Origin: Erwinia pyri | Lineage (GTDB): Bacteria > Pseudomonadota > Gammaproteobacteria > Enterobacterales > Enterobacteriaceae | Assembly: GCF_030758455.1 (NCBI RefSeq) | Contig: NZ_CP132353.1 | Location: 2,790,001-2,854,000, forward strand | Reading direction: 5' to 3' | Length of the DNA: 64,000 nucleotides | Shown here: in pieces, positions 8,265-16,195 of the stretch | How the letters are laid out: each line of letters begins with the position of its first letter | How positions within the stretch are numbered: position 1 is the first letter of the stretch | Made by a program: the position numbers and the translations under genes | Notes under the pieces: model-generated | What the model was told of the DNA's origin: nothing | The model's database searches: none | Seen by the model: the letters and a program-made list of their open reading frames with translations, nothing else

Positions 8265-9103
8265 GTACTACAGACTTCAGATTTAACATTAATTGACTTA
8301 ATAAAGTGATACTGCTATTTATACTGCTTTAAAATGTACCCGTTAATTCCAGATAATCCAGGGAATTAATACTAAAAGCCCTCCCTCCGTTTATCTCGTT
8401 ATACACTTGTCTGCGCTTTTAAAATCTAAGCGTGACAACTTCAACAAGCACATCCCCCATCGCGACATATACTCTTTGATGCATTGCCTTTTGCTGGCAT
8501 GGTGACAATAAATAAACAAAATCGCCAGCATCAACTCAAAAAACAAGACTTTACATCGTCGCGCTAACACTACCATTTTGCGAACCAGCACAAAACTACG
8601 AGGCCTGAAAACAAACTACATCCCAAACAACAAACTTCGTGGCCTGTAAAGCAAAATGGCTTTCCCAGTACTTCTTACTATTCACTAACTTACTAACCAC
8701 TTTCATTGTGCTGCTAAGTGCTAATTTACTCATTTAAGAGTAGAGGTCAATACTGTTTTTTAAAACATGTTTTTATTTACAGCGATAATGACTGTGCTGC
8801 ATCCCGCTACTCATTGTACCGACCCACTGACAACGTCCGCTATTGGCACTGAGCAGACTGTTATAGCTCTTTGGAGACAATCTCGCTTAGAGGCGACTTT
8901 TTGTTGCTCGTTCTGGCTACCCTTCTTCTACAGAGAACATCGTAGAACGATCGCCACTAACTTTCCTGAAACGCCCTGCTTACCCCATTTCACTATGGTT
9001 AAAGCTGCTGCAATCGGTTCTGTTTTTTATCCGGCGTAATGGGACCCTCTCCGCTACGACAGCTACGTTATAACGGTACCAAATGTGCTTAGATCCTGAA
9101 CAA
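8265..9103. other. Gene-poor region with an imperfect direct repeat
   Basis: About 840 bp without a supported gene. A 90-codon plus frame (8767-9039) and a 66-codon minus frame (8391-8591) show no recognisable motif or good ribosome site. Two imperfect copies of aaactacgaggcctgaaaacaaa (8592-8614) and aaacttcgtggcctgtaaagcaaa (8632-8655) lie 40 bp apart. Composition is AT-rich. It may be decayed DNA or carry an unrecognised RNA. Confidence 0.4.
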
Positions 9104-9135
9104 CTGCCAGCTGGAAAAAATTTTCCAACTGGCAG
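9104..9135 (-). terminator. Hairpin downstream of the LysM gene
   Basis: Near-perfect inverted repeat ctgccagctgga / tccaactggcag enclosing an A/T centre, 17 bp past the stop of the minus-strand LysM gene. The T-rich part lies in the loop rather than behind the stem, so terminator efficiency is uncertain. Confidence 0.45.
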
Positions 9136-9152
9136 AAGGCACTAGCGAATAA

Positions 9153-9407
9153 TTACTCAGGAATGCGTAAGACCTGACCGGAAACTATTTTATCCGGGCT
9201 GCTCAAGGTCTCTTTATTGGCCTCAAAAATCTTCATATATTTAGCGGGATCATTATAAAATTGTTTAGCTATTGCGCTTAATGTATCACCAGACTTAACG
9301 ATATAAGTTCGTTCACCGGCAGACTCCGTTTTTTTATCTTCAACATTATTACCCCCAGAATGTAACAACTCGTCACCAATATTTTTAATGCTATCCAAAA
9401 TGCTCAT
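9153..9407 (-). CDS. Small LysM-domain protein (Kbp C-terminal-like, no BON domain)
   Basis: 84-aa protein. Residues 34-84 form a LysM domain ([41 protein letters not shown]) almost the same as the C-terminal half of E. coli Kbp/YgaU, a potassium-binding BON-LysM protein of about 150 aa. The BON half is replaced here by a short N-terminus ([19 protein letters not shown]). Start at 9407 with AAGGGG 8 bases upstream. No signal peptide is seen, so it is probably cytosolic. It is divergent from the GlsB/YeaQ and YidB-like genes, suggesting a stress-response cluster (inference). Confidence 0.8.
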   Translation of the reverse strand: MSILDSIKNIGDELLHSGGNNVEDKKTESAGERTYIVKSGDTLSAIAKQFYNDPAKYMKIFEANKETLSSPDKIVSGQVLRIPE

Positions 9408-9552
9408 ATTTAACCCCTTGTTGTTTTTGTTACGTTTACTTAGCTTAATTGCCAGACAGGTACTGCGTGGCGTACGATACACCTGCTTTTAATCTGAGAA
9501 TTAAATAAACGCTAAACATTTTCATTATAAAAAAGAGAGAAGGAAAGAACTG

Positions 9553-9813
9553 ATGGGTATATTGTCATGGGTCATATTTGGTTTACTTGCTGGCGTTATT
9601 GCCAGATGTATTATGCCCGGTAAGGAACATATGGGGATTATCATGACCATCGTTCTTGGCGTCATCGGCGCTCTGATTGGTGGTGTCGTCAGTACCTCTC
9701 TGGGTTTTGGCAACATAAATGGTTTCAATCTTTACAGCATTGCCATTGCTACAGCGGGGTCAATTGTTGTCCTGTTTGTGATTCATAAAATCAGAGCCTG
9801 TAAACAGTCCTGA
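9553..9813 (+). CDS. GlsB/YeaQ/YmgE family small membrane protein
   Basis: 86-aa inner-membrane protein with three hydrophobic segments and glycine-rich packing (LSWVIFGLLAGVIARCIMPG, then TIVLGVIGALIGGVVS and IAIATAGSIVVLFVIH). This is the transglycosylase-associated protein family (YeaQ/YmgE in E. coli, about 82-84 aa), often stress- or RpoS-induced. AGAGAAGGAAAG precedes the ATG. The next gene starts 24 bp downstream, so the two are probably cotranscribed. Molecular function not established. Confidence 0.85.
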   Translation: MGILSWVIFGLLAGVIARCIMPGKEHMGIIMTIVLGVIGALIGGVVSTSLGFGNINGFNLYSIAIATAGSIVVLFVIHKIRACKQS

Positions 9814-9836
9814 AGAGTAATAAAAAAGGTAATAAC

Positions 9837-10217
9837 ATGAGTTTACTGGAAAAAGTATTGGGGATGTGCGGTCTTAACGTTAGAACTACTCAGGAGGTTA
9901 AAGGCGTGCTTGAGTGGGTTGAGCAGCAAGGGGGCCTGCATGCTATCGTGGATCATCTTCAGCGTGGTGAGTTCAGTGAAGTTGTTAACTCCTGGCTGGG
10001 TGATGAAAACAATGTTGCTCTCAGTAGCGATATTGTGGGGAAAATGTTTAATTCAGAGGCGATAGAACAATTGGCCAGTAAGATGGGCATTAGCACCGGT
10101 AATGCGCAGGATCTTCTGGCGAAATATCTACCTCAGCTGATTGATAAAGCCTCCTCTGCTGGCGCAGTGGATAAAAAAGCAGACCTCACTTCAATTATGG
10201 GTCAGCTAACCTCCTGA
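9837..10217 (+). CDS. YidB-like DUF937 protein
   Basis: 126-aa soluble protein with the DUF937/YidB pattern: a helical start (MSLLEKVLG), the block LEWVEQQGGLHAIVDHLQRGEFSEVVNSWLG (about residues 26-56), and a C-terminal GMISTGNAQDLLAKYLPQLID-like element. E. coli YidB (132 aa) shares the arrangement WxxxxGGxxxxxxxFxxxGxxxxxxSWxG. Function unknown. It probably shares a transcript with the preceding GlsB-family gene. Confidence 0.8.
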   Translation: MSLLEKVLGMCGLNVRTTQEVKGVLEWVEQQGGLHAIVDHLQRGEFSEVVNSWLGDENNVALSSDIVGKMFNSEAIEQLASKMGISTGNAQDLLAKYLPQLIDKASSAGAVDKKADLTSIMGQLTS

Positions 10218-10375
10218 GAATGAAGTAATCAAAAGATAAAACTCCGGCAGATTTATATAAGGCTTATATCTTTTATAATTCACTGGGTGAAGTGAGAATA
10301 TGTTGCGCAGATTTGAGGCTTAAAACTTGCCGCATTCTCTCATTGCCCCTGCCACTACTTCTGATATCTTTTAAG

Positions 10376-10405
10376 AAGCCCGCTTTTACATACTAAAGCG
10401 GGCTT
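10376..10405 (+). terminator. Terminator hairpin after the YidB-like gene / converging dioxygenase gene
   Basis: aagcccgcttt(t)a / taaagcgggctt with a short loop; a bulged T on one side. It sits between two converging transcription units and uses the same GCCCGC core as the tRNA-Asn terminator. Confidence 0.65.
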
Positions 10406-10446
10406 ATGGCTTTTTAAACGAGAGCTAAAGAGAGAGCAAATTAAAC

Positions 10447-11433
10447 TTACCCTTTGGCAAAGTTCGCCTGAATACGCTGTTGCAGATAATCTTCGGCGCT
10501 GATGGCGGGATACTTCGCCTGCGGGCCGAGAATTTCAACATCTTTGTTAGCCTGACAGAAGAAGGCCAGGCTGTAGCGCTCCCCCTGATACTCGCCGGGC
10601 AACGGGCTTCTCACCCGATGGAAATTTGACGGCAGTTGATCGTCACTCCAGCGCATCAGCATGTCGCCAATATTACAGGTAATCACCTCTTCACGCGGCT
10701 CGATGCTGGTCCACTGCTGGCTTTCACGCTCCCTGCCCGGGCAAACCTGTAATCCTCCCTGCCCCGGGCGCTGGAAAAGCAGCGTCAGGCAGTCAAAATC
10801 GGTATGCGCACCCGCACGCCACATTCCCTGTGCCGACTGTTCGGCGGCATAGTAATGCAGCAAGCGCAGCGTACTCTGGTAGGTTTTCTCATCCGGGTTG
10901 TGCGCCTGCCCGAAAAAGTGCTCCGGGAAGCCGAGCTTAAGCGCAAAGCAGGATAACAGCTTCATCCCCAGCGCCCAGCACTGAGACTCAAAAGTCAGCA
11001 TCGTCTCTTTAAAGCCAGGCAACGCCCGATCGTCAGGCCAGAGCCCTTCCATTAACGGACGGGTGATCTGATAAGATTCCTTCTGATCGGGCGTTCTGGT
11101 TGACGGGCGCACCTGAGACTTATTTTCCCATCCTGCGTTTCTCGCCAGCGGGTATTGTGCTTTCACCTCCTCAGGCAGCGAGAAGAACGCTTCGGTGGAG
11201 CGGAAAGCATGACGAATATCGTTCAGTTCAATGCCATGATTGCTGACCTGAAAGAAGCCAATTTCAACCGCAGCCTGCCAGAGCTGGTCGGCAATCTCGC
11301 TTTTGCGCCGATCGAAATCGGAGAGGTCAATACAGCGAACTTCACGGGCAAAGGTCTCTTCGCCCATGGCGCCCATCACCGCCTCTTTTTCCAGTTCCTG
11401 CAGGCCGTACTGAGTCTGGTTTAGCTGTGACAT
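10447..11433 (-). CDS. 2-oxoglutarate/Fe(II) dioxygenase, isopenicillin N synthase family
   Basis: 328-aa cytosolic oxygenase. The N-terminal DIOX_N-type segment (IDLSDF, GFFQVSNHGI) leads into a jelly-roll core with metal ligands H and D in AGAHTDFDCLTLLFQ and the distal H in NFHRVRSP, and the 2-oxoglutarate-binding R-x-S in RYSLAFF. Start at 11433 (AGGGTAAAAAAC before ATG); the upstream extension overlaps the amidohydrolase gene. It is the last gene of a minus-strand set with the deaminase and a binding protein, so it probably hydroxylates or demethylates the same substrate or a product. Exact reaction unknown. Confidence 0.88.
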   Translation of the reverse strand: MSQLNQTQYGLQELEKEAVMGAMGEETFAREVRCIDLSDFDRRKSEIADQLWQAAVEIGFFQVSNHGIELNDIRHAFRSTEAFFSLPEEVKAQYPLARNAGWENKSQVRPSTRTPDQKESYQITRPLMEGLWPDDRALPGFKETMLTFESQCWALGMKLLSCFALKLGFPEHFFGQAHNPDEKTYQSTLRLLHYYAAEQSAQGMWRAGAHTDFDCLTLLFQRPGQGGLQVCPGRERESQQWTSIEPREEVITCNIGDMLMRWSDDQLPSNFHRVRSPLPGEYQGERYSLAFFCQANKDVEILGPQAKYPAISAEDYLQQRIQANFAKG

Positions 11434-11461
11434 GTTTTTTACCCTTCTTTTTGCAATAGAG

Positions 11462-12889
11462 TTAGCCAGCGGCACGCTGTTGTAAGAGACGCACCGCGGA
11501 GATCGCCTGAAGGCGCAGCTTTTCAAGGTCGAGACCTGGCACCACGTCATCTTCGACGATCACCCTGCCGTTAATCATCAACGCCTTGAGCGAGGCGCGC
11601 CCCCCGCAAGCAACCGGGCCAATCGCCATATCATGCAGGCCGAAATAGCGCGGATCGTCGAGCCGGTAAATTGCGATATCCGCCAGCATGCCCACCTGCA
11701 GGGTGCCGCTTTTTTGCAGGCCGAGTATTTGTGCGCCGCCTGCCGTGCCCCAACGCACCACATCTTCAATGGTCGCCGCGTCTCCTCCCCCTTCAAAGGT
11801 GCCGCCCTCATAGCGAGGCCTGGCCGCCATCCCTTTACGCGCACGCTGTAACAGCCATGCCGCATGGGTTTCACTCTGCATATCGGCTGCCTCATTCGAG
11901 GCTGCGCCGTCAACGCCCAGAGAAACCGGCACGCCAGCCCTCTCCAGCGCTAACAGATCGGCAATTCCGCTGCCCAGCCGCCCGTTGCTCTGTGGGCAAT
12001 GGGCAATCCCGGTGCCGCTCTGCCCCAGCATCGCGATCTCTTCCGGCAGCAGTTTCACCAGATGCGCAAACCAGACGTCGTCACCCAGCCAGTCATGTTC
12101 GGCACAGAACTGCACCGGGGTCATGCCGAACTTCTCACGCGCCACATCCAGATAATCCACGGTTTCCGACAGGTGACTGTGTAGCCGGATGCCTGAGCTG
12201 CGAGCCAGTTTTGCCATTTCCCGCAGCTGCGAACCCGGCGCCGAGTGCAGAAGCGTCGTCGGCGCCATTACCACGCGGCGCAAAGATCCCGGGCTTGGGT
12301 CGTGATAACGTCCCACCAGGCGTTCCATATCTGCCATATAAGCGTCGAAGTTTTCCGGGCGTAGCGCCTGCGGCAGATCTTTCTCAATCGACCGTCCCTG
12401 AGTTGCGCCACCGCGACAAAGCACGATGCGCATGCCCAATGCTTCTCCCTCACTGAACAGAATGTCGGAGGGATCGAAGGGCATATCCGGCCAGTAGAGA
12501 TAGTTGTGATCGGCGACGGTCGCGCAGCCGGAACGCAATAATTCGATCAGCCCGATGCGCACCGCCAGCCGGAATGTCTGTTCGTCGAAGGTGGCGCGAA
12601 AACGGTAAGGGGTAGCGCTTAGCCAGCCGGTGAGGCTTTTGTTCAGCCCCTGCGGCTCGCCTTTCAGCAACGACTGAAACAGGTGGTGGTGTGTATTCAC
12701 CCACGCCGGATAGATGACGCAGTCGCGGGCATCGATCAGTCGCTCTTCAGGCTCTGCCGTCAGCATACCCATAGCCTCAATCACGCCGTTGCGTACCCGA
12801 ATATCTGGCCCGCTGTGACGGGCAGCCACGCCGGGCAACCCCGTGAGAATGCTGCAGGCGTTTTTAATCAGTAATGAGTCAGAAACCAT
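11462..12889 (-). CDS. Amidohydrolase, AtzB / 8-oxoguanine deaminase-like
   Basis: 475-aa metal-dependent hydrolase of the TrzN/AtzB subgroup, which deaminates 8-oxoguanine, isoxanthopterin or chlorotriazines. Metal ligands are visible: HxH in VNTHHHLFQSL (near residue 68), H in LRLHSHLSETVDY, H in VWFAHLVKLL and D in SLGVDGAASNEAADM. The C-terminus carries the usual beta-sandwich return (GTLQVGMLADIAIYRLD). I prefer the ATG at 12889 (AGGAG 7 bp upstream) to that at 12895. It starts just behind the binding-protein stop, implying translational coupling. The substrate is probably an amino-substituted purine, pteridine or triazine-like ring (inference). Confidence 0.87.
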   Translation of the reverse strand: MVSDSLLIKNACSILTGLPGVAARHSGPDIRVRNGVIEAMGMLTAEPEERLIDARDCVIYPAWVNTHHHLFQSLLKGEPQGLNKSLTGWLSATPYRFRATFDEQTFRLAVRIGLIELLRSGCATVADHNYLYWPDMPFDPSDILFSEGEALGMRIVLCRGGATQGRSIEKDLPQALRPENFDAYMADMERLVGRYHDPSPGSLRRVVMAPTTLLHSAPGSQLREMAKLARSSGIRLHSHLSETVDYLDVAREKFGMTPVQFCAEHDWLGDDVWFAHLVKLLPEEIAMLGQSGTGIAHCPQSNGRLGSGIADLLALERAGVPVSLGVDGAASNEAADMQSETHAAWLLQRARKGMAARPRYEGGTFEGGGDAATIEDVVRWGTAGGAQILGLQKSGTLQVGMLADIAIYRLDDPRYFGLHDMAIGPVACGGRASLKALMINGRVIVEDDVVPGLDLEKLRLQAISAVRLLQQRAAG

Positions 12890-12900
12890 CGCCATGCTCC

Positions 12901-13890
12901 TCAGGGTTTGACGTGCATATGTTCAGTAAAGCTGGTGGTGTAAGCCTGCTTCCAGTCAGTGTCCGCTTTCAGCAAGTCGGCCTTTACCATAAAATCCCGG
13001 GTTTTCTGCCAGCGGGCTTCGGTCATGGTGCCCCAGCCCTGCGTGGCGGCGTCGCCGCCATCAATCAGGTGATGCTGACTAATCTGCTGAACACCCCAGG
13101 CCAGCAGGTCGTCGGTCATTTTAGGGTTCTCTTTTTTGATCAGCGCATTGCCCGGCGCGGGGTTTTGCAGGTAGCTAACCCAGCCTTCCATCGAGGCCTG
13201 GACAAACTTAGCCATCGCCTCTTTACGGCTGCTAATCAGATCGGGGCGCGTGATCAAAATCCCGCCATAAGGGGGATAGCCATGCTCAGAGAACAGGAAG
13301 AAATTCGATTTCACCCCCGCTTTTTGCGCCTGAAAAACTTCAGAGCTGACATAGGCCTGCTGCGCAACGTTATCGTCAGCAACAAAGGGCTGGATGTTGA
13401 AGGTATAGGGACGGGCCTGGGAATCGTCGAGCTGATAGCGCGCCTTCAGCCATGGCCACCAGGTGGACTGCCCCGAGCTGGAGACCAGAATGGTTTTTCC
13501 TTTAAGGCCCCCCAGGGAGGTGACCGAAGCGTGCGTCAGCAGCCCCTGCGGGTCGAACTGGAAGGGTGCGGCGATAGCTTTGGCCTGAAAGCCACGCTGC
13601 ACCGCCTCGAGAAGCTGGAGGTCATAGCCGATGATAACGTCAGCGCGCTTTGATAATAGCAGCTGCATGCCGTTGATCTGCGGGCCGCCGGACTCAATAG
13701 TGACATCCAGCCCGTAACGCTTGTAAATGCCGTTCGCCAGCGCCTGATAATAGCCGCCCTGCTCCGCCTGCGCGTACCAGGAGGTCAACAGCACCAGTTT
13801 CTCACCGGCCTGGGCAGCGTGGGAAAATGTGCCGAACATCAGCGTGCTCAGCACGCAGTAAGACAGGGAAATGCGGGATATTAACTTCAT
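12901..13890 (-). CDS. Periplasmic binding protein, NMT1/THI5-like (paralogue 1)
   Basis: 329-aa secreted protein with a signal peptide (about residues 1-27, ending SHAAQA). The mature start LVLLTSWYAQAEQGGYYQALANG is the SsuA/ThiY-type fold that binds small aromatic or sulfonate ligands; GGPQINGMQLLLSKRADV and WWPWLKARY follow. It strongly resembles the second binding protein at 18853-19836 (shared WYAQAE, GGPQ, NALIKK, GYPPYG). Start at 13890 behind AGGAGAGGAGC. No ATPase or permease is in this minus-strand unit, so it presumably works with the ABC proteins of the opposite operon. Confidence 0.9.
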   Translation of the reverse strand: MKLISRISLSYCVLSTLMFGTFSHAAQAGEKLVLLTSWYAQAEQGGYYQALANGIYKRYGLDVTIESGGPQINGMQLLLSKRADVIIGYDLQLLEAVQRGFQAKAIAAPFQFDPQGLLTHASVTSLGGLKGKTILVSSSGQSTWWPWLKARYQLDDSQARPYTFNIQPFVADDNVAQQAYVSSEVFQAQKAGVKSNFFLFSEHGYPPYGGILITRPDLISSRKEAMAKFVQASMEGWVSYLQNPAPGNALIKKENPKMTDDLLAWGVQQISQHHLIDGGDAATQGWGTMTEARWQKTRDFMVKADLLKADTDWKQAYTTSFTEHMHVKP

Positions 13891-14161
13891 TGCTCCTCTC
13901 CTGATCATTGCCGGAGAGAGAGTAAGCAGATGCGGCTCAGCCTCCCAATCCGGCCCGAAATGAACCGCGAAATGGTTGCTGAGCAATGTCCCGCGCACTA
14001 CGCTGCGCTGACCGCTTCTACTCACTTTAAGCTATACAAAAACGATGCCAACTTCACCGCGCCAGGTTTACCGGCGTTTGTTGATGCGGAAAGACGGAAT
14101 GCATCTGCAACATTTGATTCATGGAGGGGCACTGCGCACCAAAAATGTGCAACAGGGCCGA
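13891..14161. other. Intergenic region, promoter of minus-strand catabolic unit
   Basis: About 270 bp between the LysR gene stop and the binding-protein start, with no gene. It is expected to contain the promoter of the binding protein-deaminase-dioxygenase unit. I see no clean consensus. Confidence 0.4.
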
Positions 14162-15076
14162 TCAGTGGCCCGATGCATCTATCTCGCTGAACAACCCTTC
14201 CAGCTGTTTCAGCATCATTGATGCCGCCAGCGAAAGCTGCCTGGCGGGGGCAACGCAGAGTGATAACGTGAAGGTTTTTAACTGCGGGTCAGTCAGCGGA
14301 ATAAACACCAGCTGCTGGTCATAGACTTCATCCATGATGTCGAGCCAGCAGAGGATACCAATACCAATTTTCTCTTTGATCAGCGAGCGGATCATATGGA
14401 TATTATTGGAGACCGCCACCTCATTAACGATGCCGCCGTTGTTGTTAAGCAGTGCCTCCACCGGCCCGGAGAGCATCAGCGGTGCTGAGGGAATAATAAA
14501 AGAGTATTCAAGGCATTGGCTAAACCGCACGCCCTTTCTCCCCTCCAGCGGATGCCCCTTCGGCACCACAATCCCCAGATTGATTTCCGCGAAAGCCTGT
14601 ACCTGAAGCTCTTTTGAGCTTTGTGGATTGAGCATAATGCCAAAGTCCGCATCCCCGGCGATTAGCGCCTGCTGAATATCGATATTATTCATGGTGGTCA
14701 GCGTAAAGGAGATGTTGGGGTAATCCTGATGCACTTTCTTCAGCATCGACGAGAAAAAGTGGCGGTTTATAGCATCAATAGTGGCAATCCGCACGTGGCC
14801 CCGCCTTAGCCCGCGCAGGTCATCAAGCTGTTCACGGACACGTGAGAAATCCTTTTTCCAGTTATTAGCGGCGTGCAGCAGCAGCTCGCCAGCCGCCGTC
14901 AGCCGCAGCCCGGTGGGGTGGCGCTCAAACAGCGGCATCGCCAGCTCTTTTTCCACCCGCAAAATCTGCCGGTCAATAGAGGAAGCGGCGACGTGCAACG
15001 TATCGGAAGCCTTGCGAAAGGAGCCCTGGCGGGCAACTTCGGTGAAATAGAGCAGGAACTTTGAAAAAGCAAACAT
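14162..15076 (-). CDS. LysR-family transcriptional regulator
   Basis: 304-aa regulator with an N-terminal winged helix-turn-helix (FLLYFTEVARQGSFRKASDTLHVAASSIDRQILRVEKELAMPLFERHPTGLRLT pattern, about residues 5-60) and a periplasmic-binding-like effector domain (IATIDAINRHF onward; DFGIMLNP; GIVVPKGHPL). The ATG at 15076 gives the canonical MFAFSKFLLYF start; an ATG at 15118 would add 14 residues. It is divergently transcribed from the reductase-led operon and is the likely controller of the whole locus, with the pathway substrate or an intermediate as inducer (inference). Confidence 0.9.
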   Translation of the reverse strand: MFAFSKFLLYFTEVARQGSFRKASDTLHVAASSIDRQILRVEKELAMPLFERHPTGLRLTAAGELLLHAANNWKKDFSRVREQLDDLRGLRRGHVRIATIDAINRHFFSSMLKKVHQDYPNISFTLTTMNNIDIQQALIAGDADFGIMLNPQSSKELQVQAFAEINLGIVVPKGHPLEGRKGVRFSQCLEYSFIIPSAPLMLSGPVEALLNNNGGIVNEVAVSNNIHMIRSLIKEKIGIGILCWLDIMDEVYDQQLVFIPLTDPQLKTFTLSLCVAPARQLSLAASMMLKQLEGLFSEIDASGH

Positions 15077-15206
15077 AGGCTGGGTGCTCTCTTTTATGCA
15101 ACGGGATGTGCGAATCAAAGCTCTGGACGCAACGCTGTTATAGCAATAACGTAGCTTTCATTGCAACGGGAACAAACGTTTCATCGCTTAAATATGGTAA
15201 AAGAGA
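15077..15206. promoter_or_regulatory. Divergent LysR / catabolic operon control region
   Basis: 130 bp between divergent starts. It contains the inverted repeat gttat-agca-ataac (15137-15150), a plausible LysR-type dyad, followed by the repeat-like ttgcaacgggaacaaacgtttc. LysR regulators usually bind such dyads between the divergent promoters. Position of the promoters is not certain. Confidence 0.45.
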
Positions 15207-16175
15207 ATGAAAGAGGCTGAAGTCATTCCTGTCACAATTAAAACGATCGCTGAAAATGGTTCAGGGAATCTGTTATTAGAACTTATTCCGCAGGCGGGTT
15301 ATTTATTACCGCACTATTTACCTGGCGCTCATATTGATATTTTTATTCCTGACGTCGGCCCTCGCCAGTATTCTCTTTGTGGCGAAAAGAATAATGGGGA
15401 TAGCTACGAAGTCTGCGTCAAACTTGCTGAGACCTCTTCCGGCGGCTCCCACTTTATTCATCATAAATATAAACCCGGCGACAGCCTGACGATATCGGCT
15501 CCCCGCAATCATTTTCCGTTGCCGGAGGCCGGGCGCTATCTGTTGCTGGCAGGCGGCATCGGTATTACGCCACTGCTGGCAATGGCGGATGAGATCGCCC
15601 GGCGCGGCAACGAATTCGAACTGCATTATTATGTGTCGACCCGCCAGCAGATGGCTTTTGCTGAACGTCTGAGCGCGCAAAAACTGGCTCCTTCTGTTTT
15701 TCTTCATTACAGCGACGCAAACGATTCCCTGCGCCACCAACCGCCGGCCAGCCTCACTCAGCCCACTGCTCAGACGAAAGTGATAGCCTGCGGTCCTGAC
15801 GGCTTTATTGAGCGCCTGCAGGCTATTATGCAGCAGCACAACTGGCGGCCAGATCAATTACATTTCGAGCGTTTCAGCAACGCTGAATTAACGCAGCAGA
15901 GCGATAATACCGCCTTCCATATTGAGCTGAGCTCAACCGGCCAGCGTTATCTGGTCAGTCCCAACCAGACTATTGCGCAGGTATTACTGAGCGCCAGAGT
16001 CGATATTATGCTCTCGTGCGAACAAGGTATTTGTGGCTCTTGTATTACCGATGTTATCGACGGTATTCCCGATCACCGGGACTGCGTGCTGACTGAGGAA
16101 GAAAAAGCGGAGAACACGCAAATCACACTCTGCTGCTCCCGCTCCAAGAGTCCCCTGCTGGTGCTGGACCTGTGA
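15207..16175 (+). CDS. Phthalate dioxygenase-type reductase (FMN, NADH, C-terminal 2Fe-2S)
   Basis: 322-aa electron-transfer flavoprotein of the phthalate dioxygenase reductase/VanB class. Order: FMN-binding barrel with RQYSL (about residue 53), NAD(P)H domain with GGIGITP (about residues 115-121) and CGPDGF, then a C-terminal plant-type ferredoxin with CEQGICGSC and a later CC ligand (TLCCSRS). Such proteins feed electrons to Rieske oxygenases, yet no Rieske subunit is in the window; the only oxygenase nearby is of the 2-oxoglutarate type, which does not need it. First gene of the eight-gene plus-strand operon, overlapping or abutting the next gene. Confidence 0.9.
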   Translation: MKEAEVIPVTIKTIAENGSGNLLLELIPQAGYLLPHYLPGAHIDIFIPDVGPRQYSLCGEKNNGDSYEVCVKLAETSSGGSHFIHHKYKPGDSLTISAPRNHFPLPEAGRYLLLAGGIGITPLLAMADEIARRGNEFELHYYVSTRQQMAFAERLSAQKLAPSVFLHYSDANDSLRHQPPASLTQPTAQTKVIACGPDGFIERLQAIMQQHNWRPDQLHFERFSNAELTQQSDNTAFHIELSSTGQRYLVSPNQTIAQVLLSARVDIMLSCEQGICGSCITDVIDGIPDHRDCVLTEEEKAENTQITLCCSRSKSPLLVLDL

Positions 16176-16195
16176 TGCCAATGCGGAGCCTGAAA

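Noticed and set aside
8767..9039. 90-codon plus frame in the gene desert
   Set aside because: No good ribosome site, no motif, odd Cys/Phe/Thr-rich composition.
11671..12456. 261-codon plus frame (and a 259-codon one at 12874-13653) opposite the deaminase and binding protein
   Set aside because: Antisense frames to conserved genes, unnatural composition, no ribosome sites.
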